From positions 372,001-436,000 of the forward strand of contig NZ_JADFFK010000001.1 of the NCBI RefSeq assembly GCF_015223355.1: a DNA stretch of 64,000 nucleotides, in the 5' to 3' direction. The position numbers and the translations under genes were made by a program. How positions within the stretch are numbered: the stretch's first letter is position 1; the number at the start of each line of letters is the position of its first letter. Below the pieces are notes generated by a model. The model was given only the letters and a program-made list of their open reading frames with translations, made no database searches and was not told the origin of the DNA. Source of the DNA: Salipiger mangrovisoli (lineage in GTDB: Bacteria > Pseudomonadota > Alphaproteobacteria > Rhodobacterales > Rhodobacteraceae). This document shows, one piece after another, positions 55,233-64,000 of this stretch.

Positions 55233-56525
55233 TCAGACCAGCGTGCCGTCGGCGGCGATGCGGGTCTTGCCGCGCAGCCAGGGATGCAGCGCCTCGGGCA
55301 GATCGACCGAGCCATCCGCCTGCTGGCCGTTCTCCAGCACGGCGATCAGGCAGCGCCCGACCGCGAGGCCCGAGCCGTTCAGCGTGTGCAGGAACTCGGG
55401 CTTGCCGCCTTCCGCAGGCTTGAAGCGGGCGTTCATCCGGCGCGCCTGGAAATCCCCGCAGACCGAGACCGAGCTGATCTCGCGGTACTGGTTCTGGCCG
55501 GGCAGCCAGACTTCGAGGTCATGCGTGCGGCGCGCGCCGAAGCCCATGTCGCCGGTGCAGAGCGCCATGGTGCGATAGGGCAGGCCGAGCTTTTCGAGGA
55601 TGCCCTCGGCGCATCCGGTCATCCGGTCGAGTTCCTCGCGGCTCTTTTCCGGGTGGGTGATCGAGACCATCTCGACCTTCTCGAACTGGTGCTGGCGCAG
55701 CATGCCCGCGGTGTCGCGGCCGGCCGAGCCCGCCTCGGAGCGGAAGCACTGGGTGTGCGCCACGTAGCGGCGCGGCAGGCTGCCTTCCTCGACGGTCAGG
55801 CCGTTGACCATGTTGGTCAGCGTCACCTCGGCGGTGGGCACCAGCCACCAGCCCTCGCGGGTCTGGTAGCTGTCCTCGCCGAACTTCGGCAGCTGGCCGG
55901 TGCCGTACATCATCTCGTCGAGCACAAGCACCGGGGTCCAGGTCTCCGACAGGCCGTTCTCCTCGACATGGGTGTCGAGCATGAACTGCGCCAGCGCGCG
56001 GTGCACGCGGGCCACCGCGCCCGAGAGCACCACGAAGCGCGAGCCGGAAAGCTTGGCCGCGGTCTCGAAGTCCATGCCGGGGAGCGCGGCCGGCAGCTCG
56101 TAATGCTCCTTCGGGGTGAAGTCGAAGCTCTTCGGTTCGCCCCAGCGGCGGATCTCGACGTTCTCGGTCTCGTCCGCGCCGTCCGGCGTGTCCTCGAAGG
56201 GCAGGTTGGGGATGCCCATCAGCATGTCGGTGAGCTGGGCGTCGAGCTCCTTGGCCCGGGCCTGCATCTCGGCGACCTCGGCCTTCTTCTCGGCGACCAG
56301 CGCGCGCAGGCGCTCGAACTCGGCCTCGTCGCCGCTGGCCTTGGCCTTGCCGACATCCTTGGAGGCGGCGTTCTGCGCGGCCTGGGCGGTTTCGGCGGCG
56401 TGGATCGCGGTGCGGCGCTCCTCGTCGAGGGCGAGAACGGGGGCCGAGGCCGACTCGACGCCCCGGCGCGAGAGCGCCGCGTCGAAGGCGGCGGGGTTTT
56501 CGCGAATGGCGCGGATGTCGTGCAT
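55233..56525 (-). CDS. serS: Seryl-tRNA synthetase
   Basis: Charges tRNA-Ser and tRNA-Sec. The 430-residue class II synthetase has the N-terminal coiled-coil arm (about 30-105), motif 2 ([26 protein letters not shown]) and motif 3 ([14 protein letters not shown]). The start at 56525 gives the usual [22 protein letters not shown] opening; the frame runs 32 codons further upstream without similarity. First gene of a two-gene unit with the TspO-like gene. Confidence 0.98.
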   Translation of the reverse strand: MHDIRAIRENPAAFDAALSRRGVESASAPVLALDEERRTAIHAAETAQAAQNAASKDVGKAKASGDEAEFERLRALVAEKKAEVAEMQARAKELDAQLTDMLMGIPNLPFEDTPDGADETENVEIRRWGEPKSFDFTPKEHYELPAALPGMDFETAAKLSGSRFVVLSGAVARVHRALAQFMLDTHVEENGLSETWTPVLVLDEMMYGTGQLPKFGEDSYQTREGWWLVPTAEVTLTNMVNGLTVEEGSLPRRYVAHTQCFRSEAGSAGRDTAGMLRQHQFEKVEMVSITHPEKSREELDRMTGCAEGILEKLGLPYRTMALCTGDMGFGARRTHDLEVWLPGQNQYREISSVSVCGDFQARRMNARFKPAEGGKPEFLHTLNGSGLAVGRCLIAVLENGQQADGSVDLPEALHPWLRGKTRIAADGTLV

Positions 56526-56575
56526 CGGTCTCGTCCTCTTTGTCTGCGACTCGCGCGGGTTATGCCCTGAATCGC

Positions 56576-57265
56576 TCAGGGAGTGTAGAGGGCGCCGCGC
56601 GTAAGACGCGCGCGCAGCCATTCATCCACCGGCACGGCGAGGCTGCTGCGCGCATTGGTGGCGCTGACAACGCCGATCACGCGCCACGGGGCCTCGGCTG
56701 CGTCACCCTCCCGCACCATCACCGGCCCGCCGGAGTTGCCGGGCCGCACGGGGCAGTCGAGGCGCAGCAGCGCATGGTCCCGCGCGCCGTCGCAGTCGAA
56801 GCGCGCCGAGAGCCGGTTGGGCCGCAGGTCGTGGTAGCCGACGAGGGCGAAGGGCGGGGCGGAGATGCTGCCAAGGGTCAGCGGCGCGATGTCCAGCGGG
56901 CGGGCGAGGGTGATCAGGGCAAGGTCGTGCTCGATGTCGAGCCGGTGGTCCTCGTAGGCATCGGGGTGCACCTCGTAGGAGGCGACATCGGCATGATCGG
57001 CGTAGCTGCCACCGAACCATCCGGCAACGAAATGCAGCCGCTCCGGGCGCACCGGATCGCCCTCCGGCCCGGCCACGCAATGCGCTGCGGTGAGCACGAG
57101 GGCGGGTGCGATGAGCGTGCCGGAGCACATGCCGCGCCGGTTGTAGCCGCGGGTGTTGACCCGGCCGATGGCGGTGAACTGCGCGTGGTCCTCCGGGGGG
57201 AGGGGCGGAAGGTCCTGCGCCGCGGCGGGTTGGGCGAGGAGGAGGAGGGCGAGGAGGAGGCGCAT
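56576..57265 (-). CDS. Secreted trypsin-like serine protease
   Basis: A 229-residue chymotrypsin-fold protease. The signal peptide is [17 protein letters not shown]. Catalytic triad: His in LVLTAAHCV, Asp in [10 protein letters not shown] and Ser in [22 protein letters not shown] precedes the His. No PDZ domain, so it is not a DegP type. Specificity cannot be set with certainty. The start at 57265 is chosen for the signal peptide; the frame extends about 100 codons upstream without signal character. It lies 50 bases upstream of serS on the same strand. Confidence 0.92.
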   Translation of the reverse strand: MRLLLALLLLAQPAAAQDLPPLPPEDHAQFTAIGRVNTRGYNRRGMCSGTLIAPALVLTAAHCVAGPEGDPVRPERLHFVAGWFGGSYADHADVASYEVHPDAYEDHRLDIEHDLALITLARPLDIAPLTLGSISAPPFALVGYHDLRPNRLSARFDCDGARDHALLRLDCPVRPGNSGGPVMVREGDAAEAPWRVIGVVSATNARSSLAVPVDEWLRARLTRGALYTP

Positions 57266-57611
57266 GGGAGATCGTTTGCCGCTGGAAGCTCTTTTTGGAA
57301 CCCTGAATTGAATGATTATGCGCAGGTATTTAATTGGCCGCATTGAAAAAAGCACATGAAACCACCTGCGCGACTGCTGCCAGAGAAGCTGTGCTTCACT
57401 TGGCGGGTGAAGAGAATGGGTCTTGAGGTCAGAGCAAAGTTTCGGGCGAAAGATTGAGCTGCTTTCGGCGGACGACAGGCCCGGTGGCCTGTTGCCTGCA
57501 GGCCTTCGCGACTGGACCGGAGTGGTACTTCTCGGCGGCGTTTGATCTTTCGCAGACCTCAAGCGCCGTGAAGACGTGGACCGCAGGGGCGTTTGCGTTC
57601 GCCGCGGCCGT
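57266..57611. other. Intergenic region upstream of the protease, no gene seen
   Basis: The first 80 bases are AT-rich and probably hold the protease promoter. The rest shows no convincing open frame; part may be the upstream portion of the decayed DUF4357 gene. Confidence 0.4.
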
Positions 57612-57895
57612 CTAAAAGGACGGAGAGTTCATCGTTCTGGAAGAGCTTCAAGGCTTTGACCGGGACGGGCTACGTTCAGTAGAGCTACGGCTTCCTGAAA
57701 CGGAAACTCGTTCATGAAGGCATGCCGCGGCCAGGCGATGACGGACTGCTCGGGTTCGCGAGGCCGATGTCTTTATGGTCGCCTTCGGCTGTTTCCGCGG
57801 CGGTTCTGGATCGGCGCAGCAATGGCCGGATCGCGTGGAAGGTCAAGAATTCGGAGCAGAGCTTTCACGACTGGCGAGACGCCCGGCGCGGCGGC
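57612..57895 (+). pseudogene. Remnant of a DUF4357-domain protein
   Basis: The plus strand encodes, in two frames, a recognisable DUF4357 C-terminal domain: GEFIVLE (about 57622-57642), a frameshift, then ALTGTGYVQ, a TAG stop at 57681-57683, SYGFLKRKLVHEG, and DGLLGFARPMSLWSPSAVSA continuing to RSNGRIAWKVKNS and SFHDW. Consensus members read SPSAAAAVVLGRSANGRxEWK. DUF4357 is usually fused to GIY-YIG nuclease or restriction-type proteins. The stop and frameshift indicate decay. The last frame runs open into yajC, which can mislead gene callers. Confidence 0.65.
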
Positions 57896-58008
57896 GCCTC
57901 TCGTTCCAGACGTGCTGCCCGTCGCTTTCCCCAGCGTCCATCACGCACACGCCTGTGCCTGCTCCGTCCATCCCCCCTTGCACGGGATGTGATCACGACC
58001 ATCGCGCC

Positions 58009-58037
58009 TTGCATCGGCGGAGGATCGCACATAGGTT
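58009..58037 (+). promoter_or_regulatory. Predicted promoter of yajC-secDF
   Basis: TTGCAT (58009-58014), 17-base spacer, TAGGTT (58032-58037). The -35 matches that predicted for tig. Confidence 0.4.
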
Positions 58038-58090
58038 CCGGCCAAATTTTGCGGGGGGGAGCCCCCATAGACACAAAGAGGAGCCCGCCC

Positions 58091-58378
58091 ATGGATGGCA
58101 GCGCAGTCGCCCAGTTCGTCCCCCTGATCCTGATCTTCGGCATCATGTATTTCCTGCTGATCCGCCCGCAGCAGAAGAAGGTGAAAGAGCACCAGAAGAT
58201 GGTCAGCGCGCTGCGCCGGGGCGACCAGATCGTCACCCAGGGCGGCCTGATCGGCAAGGTCGTCAAGGTCAAGGAAGGCGGCGAGGTCGAGGTCGAGATC
58301 GCCGAAGGCGTCAAGGTCCGCGTGATCCAGAGCACCGTCGCACAGGTCCTGTCGAAGACCGAGCCCGCCGAGTCCTGA
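58091..58378 (+). CDS. yajC: Preprotein translocase subunit YajC
   Basis: Small inner-membrane partner of SecDF, 95 residues. One N-terminal helix (AQFVPLILIFGIMYFLLIRPQQKK) is followed by the cytoplasmic KEHQKMVSALRRGDQIVTQGGLIGKVVKV signature. The start at 58091 follows AGAGGAG and gives standard length; the frame is open back to 57722 through the DUF4357 remnant. secD follows 25 bases downstream. Confidence 0.96.
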   Translation: MDGSAVAQFVPLILIFGIMYFLLIRPQQKKVKEHQKMVSALRRGDQIVTQGGLIGKVVKVKEGGEVEVEIAEGVKVRVIQSTVAQVLSKTEPAES

Positions 58379-58403
58379 TCCCAACGCGAAAGCGCCCCAG
58401 ACA

Positions 58404-60065
58404 ATGCTTCAGATCGATCTTTGGAAACGCCTGACCATCTGGGCGCTCGTGATCGTAGGGCTGGCCTTGGCCAGCCCTAACCTGTTCTACAATAAAGTAG
58501 AATCCCACAACGACGCTGTGGCCGCCATCGAGAAATCGGGTGCCACACCCGAGCGTGAGGCGGCCGCAGCGAGCTGGCCGAGCTGGCTGCCCTCGGGGCT
58601 GGTCAACCTCGGCCTCGACCTGCGCGGCGGCGCGCATCTTCTGGCCGAGGTGAAGGTCGCCGATGTCTACGCCTCGCGGCTCGAGGCGCTCTGGCCCGAC
58701 GTGCGCGACATCCTGCGCCCCGAGCGTGAGACGGTCGGCACCATCCGCCTGCAGCCCTCTCCGGCGGGCGAGCTGCGCGTGCGCATCTCCAACCCCGACG
58801 GCATGGCCCGTGCGCTTGAGCTGGTGCGCGGTCTTGCGCGTCCGGTGACATCGCTGACCGGCGCCGGCTCCAACGACCTGCAGGTCGCGGGGCAGGGCGA
58901 CGAGATCGTCGTGACCCTCTCGGAGGCCGAGAAGCAGGCCACCGACGAGCGGACCATGCAGCAGTCGCTGGAAATCATCCGCCGCCGCATCGACGAGGTC
59001 GGCACCCGCGAGCCGACGATCCAGCGCCAGGGCAACGACCGCATCCTGATCCAGGTGCCGGGCATCGGCTCGGCGGCAGAGCTCAAGGACATCATCGGCA
59101 CCACCGCCCAGCTGACCTTCCAGCCGGTGGTCAGCCGCACCACCAATGCCGACACCACCCCCGGCACCGGCAACGAGCTGCTGCCCGCGATGAACGAGGA
59201 GGGTGCTTTCTACGTGCTCGAGCAGGCGCCCGTGGTGACCGGCGAAGAGCTGACCGACAGCCAGCCGAGCTTTGACCAGAACGGCCGTCCTGCGGTGACC
59301 TTCCGCTTCAACCCGAGCGGTGCGCGCAAGTTCGGCGACTATACCGCGGCCAACATCGGCTCGCCCTTCGCCATCGTGCTCGACGACGAGGTGATCTCGG
59401 CCCCGGTGATCCAGAGCCACATTCCCGGCGGCTCGGGCATCATCACCGGCAACTTCACCGTCGAGGAGTCGACCAACCTTGCCGTGCTGCTGCGCGCCGG
59501 CGCGCTGCCCGCCGGGCTCGACTTCCTCGAGGAACGGACCATCGGTCCGGAGCTGGGGCAGGACAGCATCGACGCGGGCAAGCTGGCAACCGGCGTCGCC
59601 TTCGTCGCGGTGCTCGGCTTCATGTGGGCGAGCTACGGCCTGTTCGGGATCTTCGCCAATGTCGCGCTGATCATCAACATCGGCCTGATCTTCGGCCTGC
59701 TGTCGCTGATCGGGGCCACGCTGACGCTGCCCGGCATCGCCGGCATCGTGCTGACCGTGGGTATGGCGGTGGACGCGAACGTGCTGATCTTCGAGCGTAT
59801 CCGCGAGGAGCTGAAGACCGCGCGCGGTCCGGCCCGCGCCATCGAGCTCGGCTACGAAAAGGCGCTGTCGGCGATCGTCGACGCCAACATCACCACCATC
59901 ATCACGGCGATCATCCTCTATGTCATGGGCTCGGGTCCGGTGCGCGGCTTCGCCATCACCCTCGGCCTCGGCATCGTCACCTCGGTCTTCACCGCGATCT
60001 TCGTCACCCGGCTGCTGATCGCGATGTGGTTCGAGCGCCGCCGTCCCAAAACCATCGAGGTCTGA
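58404..60065 (+). CDS. secD: Protein translocase subunit SecD
   Basis: Uses the proton gradient to complete Sec-dependent export. The 553-residue protein has an N-terminal helix, the P1 periplasmic domain starting LGLDLRGGAHLLAEV, and six helices in total, with five in the C-terminal part (about 375-545), including GMAVDANVLIFERIREE. secF follows after 3 bases. Standard length for alphaproteobacteria (E. coli 615). Confidence 0.97.
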   Translation: MLQIDLWKRLTIWALVIVGLALASPNLFYNKVESHNDAVAAIEKSGATPEREAAAASWPSWLPSGLVNLGLDLRGGAHLLAEVKVADVYASRLEALWPDVRDILRPERETVGTIRLQPSPAGELRVRISNPDGMARALELVRGLARPVTSLTGAGSNDLQVAGQGDEIVVTLSEAEKQATDERTMQQSLEIIRRRIDEVGTREPTIQRQGNDRILIQVPGIGSAAELKDIIGTTAQLTFQPVVSRTTNADTTPGTGNELLPAMNEEGAFYVLEQAPVVTGEELTDSQPSFDQNGRPAVTFRFNPSGARKFGDYTAANIGSPFAIVLDDEVISAPVIQSHIPGGSGIITGNFTVEESTNLAVLLRAGALPAGLDFLEERTIGPELGQDSIDAGKLATGVAFVAVLGFMWASYGLFGIFANVALIINIGLIFGLLSLIGATLTLPGIAGIVLTVGMAVDANVLIFERIREELKTARGPARAIELGYEKALSAIVDANITTIITAIILYVMGSGPVRGFAITLGLGIVTSVFTAIFVTRLLIAMWFERRRPKTIEV

Positions 60066-60068
60066 GCC

Positions 60069-61037
60069 ATGCGTCTTCGTGTCATTCCCGACAATACGAG
60101 CTTCGACTTCTTCAAGCGCTGGAAGGTCTGGCTGGGCATCTCCGGCCTGATGATCGTGCTGGCGCTGGTCAGCTTCGGCGTGCGCGGGCTCAACTACGGC
60201 ATCGACTTCCGCGGCGGCACCACGATCCGCACGCAGAGCACCGAGGCGGTGGACGTGGGCGCCTACCGCGACGCGCTCGGCGCGCTGGGGCTGGGCGATG
60301 TGGTCATCTCGGAAGTGTTCGATCCGTCCTTCGGGCCGGACCAGAACGTCGCCATGGTGCGCATTCAGGCGCAGGACGAGGCCGAGGCGGTGACCCCCGA
60401 GACCATCAGCGCGGTCGAGGCGGCGCTGCAAGGCGTCTCGCCGGACATCGAGTTCGTCTCGGTGGAATCGGTCGGCCCCAAGGTTTCGGGCGAGCTGGTC
60501 TGGACCGCGGTCGAGGCCGTGGTGCTGTCGATCGCCGCGGTGCTGGTCTACATCTGGCTGCGCTTCGAGTGGCAGTTCGCGCTCGGCGCGGTGCTGGCGC
60601 TGGTGCATGACGTGATCCTGACGATCGGCGTTTTCTCCGAGCTTCAGATGAAGTTCGACCTGACCACCATCGCGGCGCTGCTGACCATCGTCGGCTATTC
60701 GCTCAACGACACCGTGGTGGTCTTCGACCGGGTCCGCGAGAACCTGATCAAGTACAAGAAGACCGATCTCAAGGAAGTGCTGAACCTCTCGATCAACGAG
60801 ACACTGAGCCGGACCTTCATGACCTCCTTCACCACGCTGCTGGCGCTCTTCGCGCTGTTTGCGCTGGGGGGAGACGTGATCCGCGGCTTCGTCTTCGCGA
60901 TGATCTGGGGTGTCTTTGTCGGCACCTATTCCTCGGTCTTCGTCGCCTCGTCGATCCTGCTCTGGCTCGGCGTCAAGCGCGACTGGTCCAAGCCCGAGGC
61001 CGAGGCCGAGGCAAAGAAGAACGGCAGCAGCGTCTGA
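60069..61037 (+). CDS. secF: Protein translocase subunit SecF
   Basis: Partner of SecD, 322 residues, six helices. GIDFRGGTTIRTQ begins the periplasmic domain, and YSLNDTVVVFDRVRENL is the family signature in the membrane core. The gene closes the yajC-secD-secF unit, followed by two hairpins, the second a clear terminator. Confidence 0.97.
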   Translation: MRLRVIPDNTSFDFFKRWKVWLGISGLMIVLALVSFGVRGLNYGIDFRGGTTIRTQSTEAVDVGAYRDALGALGLGDVVISEVFDPSFGPDQNVAMVRIQAQDEAEAVTPETISAVEAALQGVSPDIEFVSVESVGPKVSGELVWTAVEAVVLSIAAVLVYIWLRFEWQFALGAVLALVHDVILTIGVFSELQMKFDLTTIAALLTIVGYSLNDTVVVFDRVRENLIKYKKTDLKEVLNLSINETLSRTFMTSFTTLLALFALFALGGDVIRGFVFAMIWGVFVGTYSSVFVASSILLWLGVKRDWSKPEAEAEAKKNGSSV

Positions 61038-61038
61038 G

Positions 61039-61094
61039 CCTGACACGAGGCGCGGGAGCGCAGCAGTTCCCACCGGCGCGCCTCGTGCGTCAGG
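61039..61094. repeat. Hairpin after secF
   Basis: CCTGACACGAGGCGCG (61039-61054) pairs with 61077-61094 apart from a 2-base bulge. No T-run; likely an mRNA-stabilising stem. Confidence 0.6.
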
Positions 61095-61128
61095 GGTCAT
61101 CTGCCCGGTTCTTGGGCATCTTCACGGA

Positions 61129-61164
61129 CAAAGCCCTAGACGAAAGTCTAGGGCTTTGTTGCTT
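61129..61164 (+). terminator. Terminator of yajC-secDF
   Basis: Perfect 13-bp stem (61129-61141 with 61146-61158) with a GAAA tetraloop, then TTGCTTT. Confidence 0.9.
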
Positions 61165-61416
61165 TCGCATATCGGCGTTACGGTGATCCTCCCACGACGG
61201 CGCCGCCACCCGCTCAGGATGGCGGGTGGAATGCTGTGTCGGGCAAATAGCTTTTGATTTTTCACATTTCTGTCTTATGCTGCCGCAGCGCGGCATAGGC
61301 CGCTTCTGCATCTTTTTGGGAGGGGGTGCAGGGCGCTGCGCCTTGCGCGGTCTTGGGGCCCGCGGACCGCCTTGGGCGGCCCGATGGGGGCCATGTGTGG
61401 GACTAGGGGAAGCACC
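61165..61416 (+). promoter_or_regulatory. Upstream region of the Mth938-like gene
   Basis: With the two hairpins this makes a 379-base gap without a gene. TTGATT (61254-61259), a 16-base spacer and TATGCT (61276-61281) form a possible promoter in the AT-rich part. Confidence 0.4.
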
Positions 61417-61770
61417 ATGCGAATGAATGAAATCAACTTCAGCGACGCGATGCCGGTCGAAGGCTACGGCCCCGGCTTCTTTCGCGTCGGTGGCAGGCCC
61501 GTCGATGGCGGCGTCTGCATCTCTCCCGAGGGCATGATGCCCTGGGCGGGGCTGTCCGACGAGGACACGCTGGTCTCGCTCGCGGGCAAGATCGACGTGC
61601 TGTTCGTCGGCACCGGCGGCGACATCGCGCTGCTGCCGAAGACGCTGACGGCCCGGCTCGAGGCAGCCGGCGTCGGGGTCGAGGTCATGAACTCTCCGTC
61701 GGCCTGCCGCACCTACAACGTGCTGCTGGGCGAGGGTCGCCGGGTCGCTCTCGCTGCCATGCCGGTCTGA
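61417..61770 (+). CDS. Mth938-like domain protein
   Basis: A 117-residue protein of the Mth938/NDUFAF3 (DUF498) family. It contains YGPGFFRVGGRPVDGGVCISPEGMMPW, KIDVLFVGTGGDIALLPK and VEVMNSPSACRTYNVLLGEGRRVALAAMPV; the last two are family signatures. The mitochondrial homologue NDUFAF3 helps assemble complex I; bacterial roles are unproven. It sits between secF and ccmA, a conserved alphaproteobacterial order. The start at 61417 follows AGGGGA. Confidence 0.9.
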   Translation: MRMNEINFSDAMPVEGYGPGFFRVGGRPVDGGVCISPEGMMPWAGLSDEDTLVSLAGKIDVLFVGTGGDIALLPKTLTARLEAAGVGVEVMNSPSACRTYNVLLGEGRRVALAAMPV

Positions 61771-61904
61771 CGAGCGATCCTCGCAACGCAGCCAGTCCGG
61801 CCTCGCCCGCGGGCCCGCGCCGGACCAGCCATTCTCCTGCAACAGCTTGTCGCGGCGCGGCTTTCGCGCTTCCCCGGACCATCCGGCTGGGGTAAGCCGA
61901 GGGC

Positions 61905-62519
61905 ATGACAATGACTGTTCGCGATCTCGCCGTGGGCCGGGGCGGCGTGCCCGTGCTCGAGGGGCTGAGCTTCACGCTCGCCCCCGGACGCGCGCTCGTG
62001 CTTCGCGGGCCGAATGGCTCGGGCAAGACCACGCTGCTGCGCACCATTGCCGGGCTGCAACCGGCCTTTGGCGGCACGATCGAAGGCGCGGGCGAGCGCA
62101 TCGCCTACGCTGCCCATTCAGACGGGCTGAAGTCCATGCTGACGGTGACCGAGAACCTGCGCTTCTGGGCGCAGGTCTTTGCGCAATCGGACATCGAGCC
62201 GGCGCTCGACGCCTTCGATCTGCGCGGGCTTGAGGACCGTCCCGCAGCCACGCTTTCGGCCGGGCAGAAGCGGCGGCTGGGACTGGCGCGCCTGATGGTC
62301 ACCGCACGCCTGGTCTGGGTGCTGGACGAGCCCACCGTATCGCTCGACACGGCCTCGGTGGCGCGCTTTGCCGAGGCGGTGAGAGGGCATCTGGCCGAGG
62401 GTGGCTCGGCGCTGCTCGCGACCCATATCGACCTCGGCCTAAACGAGGCGGAGGTCCTTGACGTGACCCCCTTCAAGGCCGCGCCGCGGGTCTCGCTGGA
62501 AGACGAGGCCTTCCTGTGA
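61905..62519 (+). CDS. ccmA: Heme exporter ATP-binding protein CcmA
   Basis: ATPase of the CcmAB(CD) complex in cytochrome c maturation (system I), used to release heme-loaded CcmE. The 204-residue protein has Walker [10 protein letters not shown], signature [13 protein letters not shown] and Walker [15 protein letters not shown] second ATG at 61911 is also possible. It overlaps ccmB by 4 bases. Confidence 0.96.
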   Translation: MTMTVRDLAVGRGGVPVLEGLSFTLAPGRALVLRGPNGSGKTTLLRTIAGLQPAFGGTIEGAGERIAYAAHSDGLKSMLTVTENLRFWAQVFAQSDIEPALDAFDLRGLEDRPAATLSAGQKRRLGLARLMVTARLVWVLDEPTVSLDTASVARFAEAVRGHLAEGGSALLATHIDLGLNEAEVLDVTPFKAAPRVSLEDEAFL

Positions 62520-63172
62520 TCGCGCTGCTTCTCAGGGACTTGCGGCTTGCGGTCCGGGCGGGCGGGGGCTTTGGCCTCGGCCTTGCCTTCTTCCTGATCG
62601 TCACCGTGCTGATCCCCTTCGGCGTGGGTCCCGAGACCGGGCTTCTGAGCCGCATCGCGCCCGGTGTGCTTTGGATCGGCGCGCTGCTGGCCTGCCTGCT
62701 GTCGCTCGACCGCATCTTCGCGCTCGACTGGGAGGACGGCTCGCTCGACCTCTTGGCCACCGCGCCGCTGCCGATGGAGGGCATCGTCACCATCAAGGCG
62801 CTCGCCCATTGGATCACCACCGGCCTGCCGCTGGTTCTGGCCGCGCCGGCGCTCGGCGTGCTGCTGAGCCTGCCGCCCTCGGGCTATCTCTGGGTGCTGG
62901 TCTCGCTCGCGCTCGGCACCCCGGCGCTGTCGGTCATCGGCACCTTCGGCGCGGCGCTGACCGTCGGGCTGAAGCGGGGCGGGCTGCTGCTGTCGATCCT
63001 CGTGCTGCCGCTCTACGTGCCGACGCTGATCTTCGGCGCAGAGGTGGCGCGGCGCGGGGCCGAGGGGCTGGCGGTGCAGACGCCGCTGCTGATGCTGGCG
63101 GGGATCAGCTTCGGCACGCTGGCGCTGCTGCCCTTCGCCAGCGCTGCGGTGCTGCGGATCAACCTGCGCTGA
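62516..63172 (+). CDS. ccmB: Heme exporter permease CcmB
   Basis: Six-helix membrane partner of CcmA, 218 residues. It begins [25 protein letters not shown] and has [21 protein letters not shown], the family's conserved cytoplasmic loop. GTG start overlapping the ccmA stop. ccmC follows 81 bases downstream, with a dispersed-motif-like element in the gap. Confidence 0.95.
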   Translation: MIALLLRDLRLAVRAGGGFGLGLAFFLIVTVLIPFGVGPETGLLSRIAPGVLWIGALLACLLSLDRIFALDWEDGSLDLLATAPLPMEGIVTIKALAHWITTGLPLVLAAPALGVLLSLPPSGYLWVLVSLALGTPALSVIGTFGAALTVGLKRGGLLLSILVLPLYVPTLIFGAEVARRGAEGLAVQTPLLMLAGISFGTLALLPFASAAVLRINLR

Positions 63173-63205
63173 GAGGCCGCAGGGCAGCGGCAAGCATTGC
63201 CCCTG

Positions 63206-63229
63206 CCGAATATTTGAAGTGTAAAAAGC
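63206..63229. repeat. Possible degenerate copy of the dispersed motif in the ccmB-ccmC gap
   Basis: CCGAATATTTGAAGTGTAAA then AAGC resembles the ATATTTCCxCCTAGAAGAAAG form with several changes. Confidence 0.4.
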
Positions 63230-63253
63230 CGCGAGCTGGGCTAGGGGAGCCGC

Positions 63254-63982
63254 ATGTCGATCTGGGAATACGCCAATCCGGTGAAGTTCATCCGCACCAC
63301 CGACCGCATCCTGCCCTGGGTGTCGGTCGCGGCGGTGCTGTGCCTCGTGACCGGGTTGGTCTGGGGCTATTTCTTCACCCCCGACGACTACCGTCAGGGT
63401 GCGACGGTGAAGATCATCTACCTGCATGTGCCCGCGGCACTGATGGCGATCAATGCCTGGATCATGATGCTGGTCGCCTCGCTGATCTGGATCGTCCGCC
63501 GCCACCACGTCTCGGCGCTGGCAGCGCGCGCGGCGGCGCCCGTGGGAGCGATCTTCACGGTGATCGCGCTGGCCACCGGGGCGCTCTGGGGCCAGCCGAT
63601 GTGGGGCACCTGGTGGGCCTGGGACCCGCGCCTCACGTCGTTCCTGATCCTGTTCCTCTTCTACCTCGGCTACATGGCGCTCTGGTCGGCGATCGAGAAT
63701 GACGACACCGCCGCCGATCTCACCTCGATCCTCTGCCTCGTCGGCTCGGTCTTCGCGCTGCTGTCGCGCTACGCGGTGCTGTTCTGGAACCAGGGGCTGC
63801 ACCAGGGGGCCTCGCTGTCGCTCGACAAGGAAGAAAACGTCGCCGACGTCTTCTGGTACCCGCTGCTGGTCTGCATCGCGGGCTTCGTGCTGCTCTTCGT
63901 GGCGCTGGTCTTCCTGCGCACGCAGACCGAAATCCGCGCCCGCCGCACGCGCGCGCTTCTGGCACGGGAGAGCCGGACATGA
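63254..63982 (+). CDS. ccmC: Heme ABC transporter/heme-handling protein CcmC
   Basis: Delivers heme to CcmE in the periplasm. The 242-residue protein has six helices, the tryptophan-rich periplasmic motif WGQPMWGTWWAWDPRLTS, and periplasmic histidines in IYLHVPAA and QGLHQGAS that ligate heme. The stop overlaps the next ATG (ATGA). Confidence 0.96.
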   Translation: MSIWEYANPVKFIRTTDRILPWVSVAAVLCLVTGLVWGYFFTPDDYRQGATVKIIYLHVPAALMAINAWIMMLVASLIWIVRRHHVSALAARAAAPVGAIFTVIALATGALWGQPMWGTWWAWDPRLTSFLILFLFYLGYMALWSAIENDDTAADLTSILCLVGSVFALLSRYAVLFWNQGLHQGASLSLDKEENVADVFWYPLLVCIAGFVLLFVALVFLRTQTEIRARRTRALLARESRT

Positions 63983-64000
63983 TGCCCGATCTGGGGAAAT
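63979..64000 (+). CDS. ccmD: CcmD, heme exporter small protein (start only)
   Basis: The window ends 22 bases into this frame, which overlaps the ccmC stop. Only MMPDLGK is visible. The call rests on position after ccmC and on the usual N-terminus of roseobacter CcmD. Confidence 0.6.

Noticed and set aside
57722-58090. Extended 218-residue YajC
   Set aside because: The extension reads through a DUF4357 remnant; the 58091 start has a ribosome-binding site and matches family length.
58311-61100. A 929-codon minus-strand open frame opposite secDF
   Set aside because: Shadow of secD and secF, with the same His/Asp/Arg-rich composition.

Overview
This GC-rich 64 kb chromosomal window is typical of a marine roseobacter-type alphaproteobacterium (Rhodobacterales, Roseobacteraceae/Rhodobacteraceae; gene content and order recall Salipiger/Pelagibaca-like genomes, but the genus is inference). 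Supporting marks are the smoEFGK-smoS-mtlK polyol operon with a SorC-type regulator, yajC-secD-secF followed by an Mth938-like gene and ccmABCD, the pntAB transhydrogenase, tatABC, and intergenic motifs of the form TTCTTCTAGGCGGAAATATCC that I associate with this group. No tRNA, rRNA, CRISPR array, prophage or intact insertion sequence was seen.

Layout. 1-7.0 kb: cytochrome P450, class I aldolase, host-attachment-family protein, a LOG-family hydrolase divergent from a LysM protein, and an Atm1-type ABC exporter. 7.3-16.7 kb: malate synthase G with a GlcG-like protein, a C26 amidotransferase-like hydrolase, an SDR-kynureninase operon, a PEMT/ICMT-type methyltransferase and pntAB. 17-22.6 kb: trigger factor, a DUF2270 protein, an isonitrile-hydratase-like DJ-1 protein, the rpsF-rpsR-rplI operon and a YceI protein. 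22.8-26.5 kb: an ArsR-SRPBCC pair converging on a WYL regulator/M24 peptidase/Asp-Glu racemase-like operon. 26.5-29 kb: tatABC coupled to a DUF815 ATPase. 29.1-39 kb: HAD phosphatase, SorC regulator and the complete sorbitol/mannitol uptake and oxidation operon. 39.1-44.6 kb: two L,D-transpeptidases, a QseB/PmrA-like two-component system, an LLM oxidoreductase and a PACE transporter. 44.7-53.2 kb: aconitase, DUF1223 protein, small secreted proteins, a lipid A acyltransferase-like protein, a lone fliG and purB. 53.2-58 kb: a decayed IS21-type transposase, serS with a TspO-like partner, a trypsin-like protease and a decayed DUF4357 gene. 58.1-64 kb: yajC-secDF, Mth938-like gene and ccmABC(D).

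Functional links. The polyol operon imports sorbitol/mannitol, oxidises them to ketoses and phosphorylates the product. The Tat genes could export one of the two L,D-transpeptidases, which carries a twin-arginine-like leader. GlcB, aconitase, aldolase and transhydrogenase are core carbon and redox genes.

I found no convincing new multi-gene system. The most informative non-routine signals are regulatory and remnant features: tandem operators before the WYL regulator and in the SorC-controlled promoter, a perfect CTTAAG-N5-CTTAAG box before the two-component system, a palindrome covering the start codon of the ArsR gene, a 26-codon micro-ORF exactly filling the smoF-smoG gap, dispersed 3'-end hairpin motifs, and remnants of an IS21 transposase and a DUF4357 protein.
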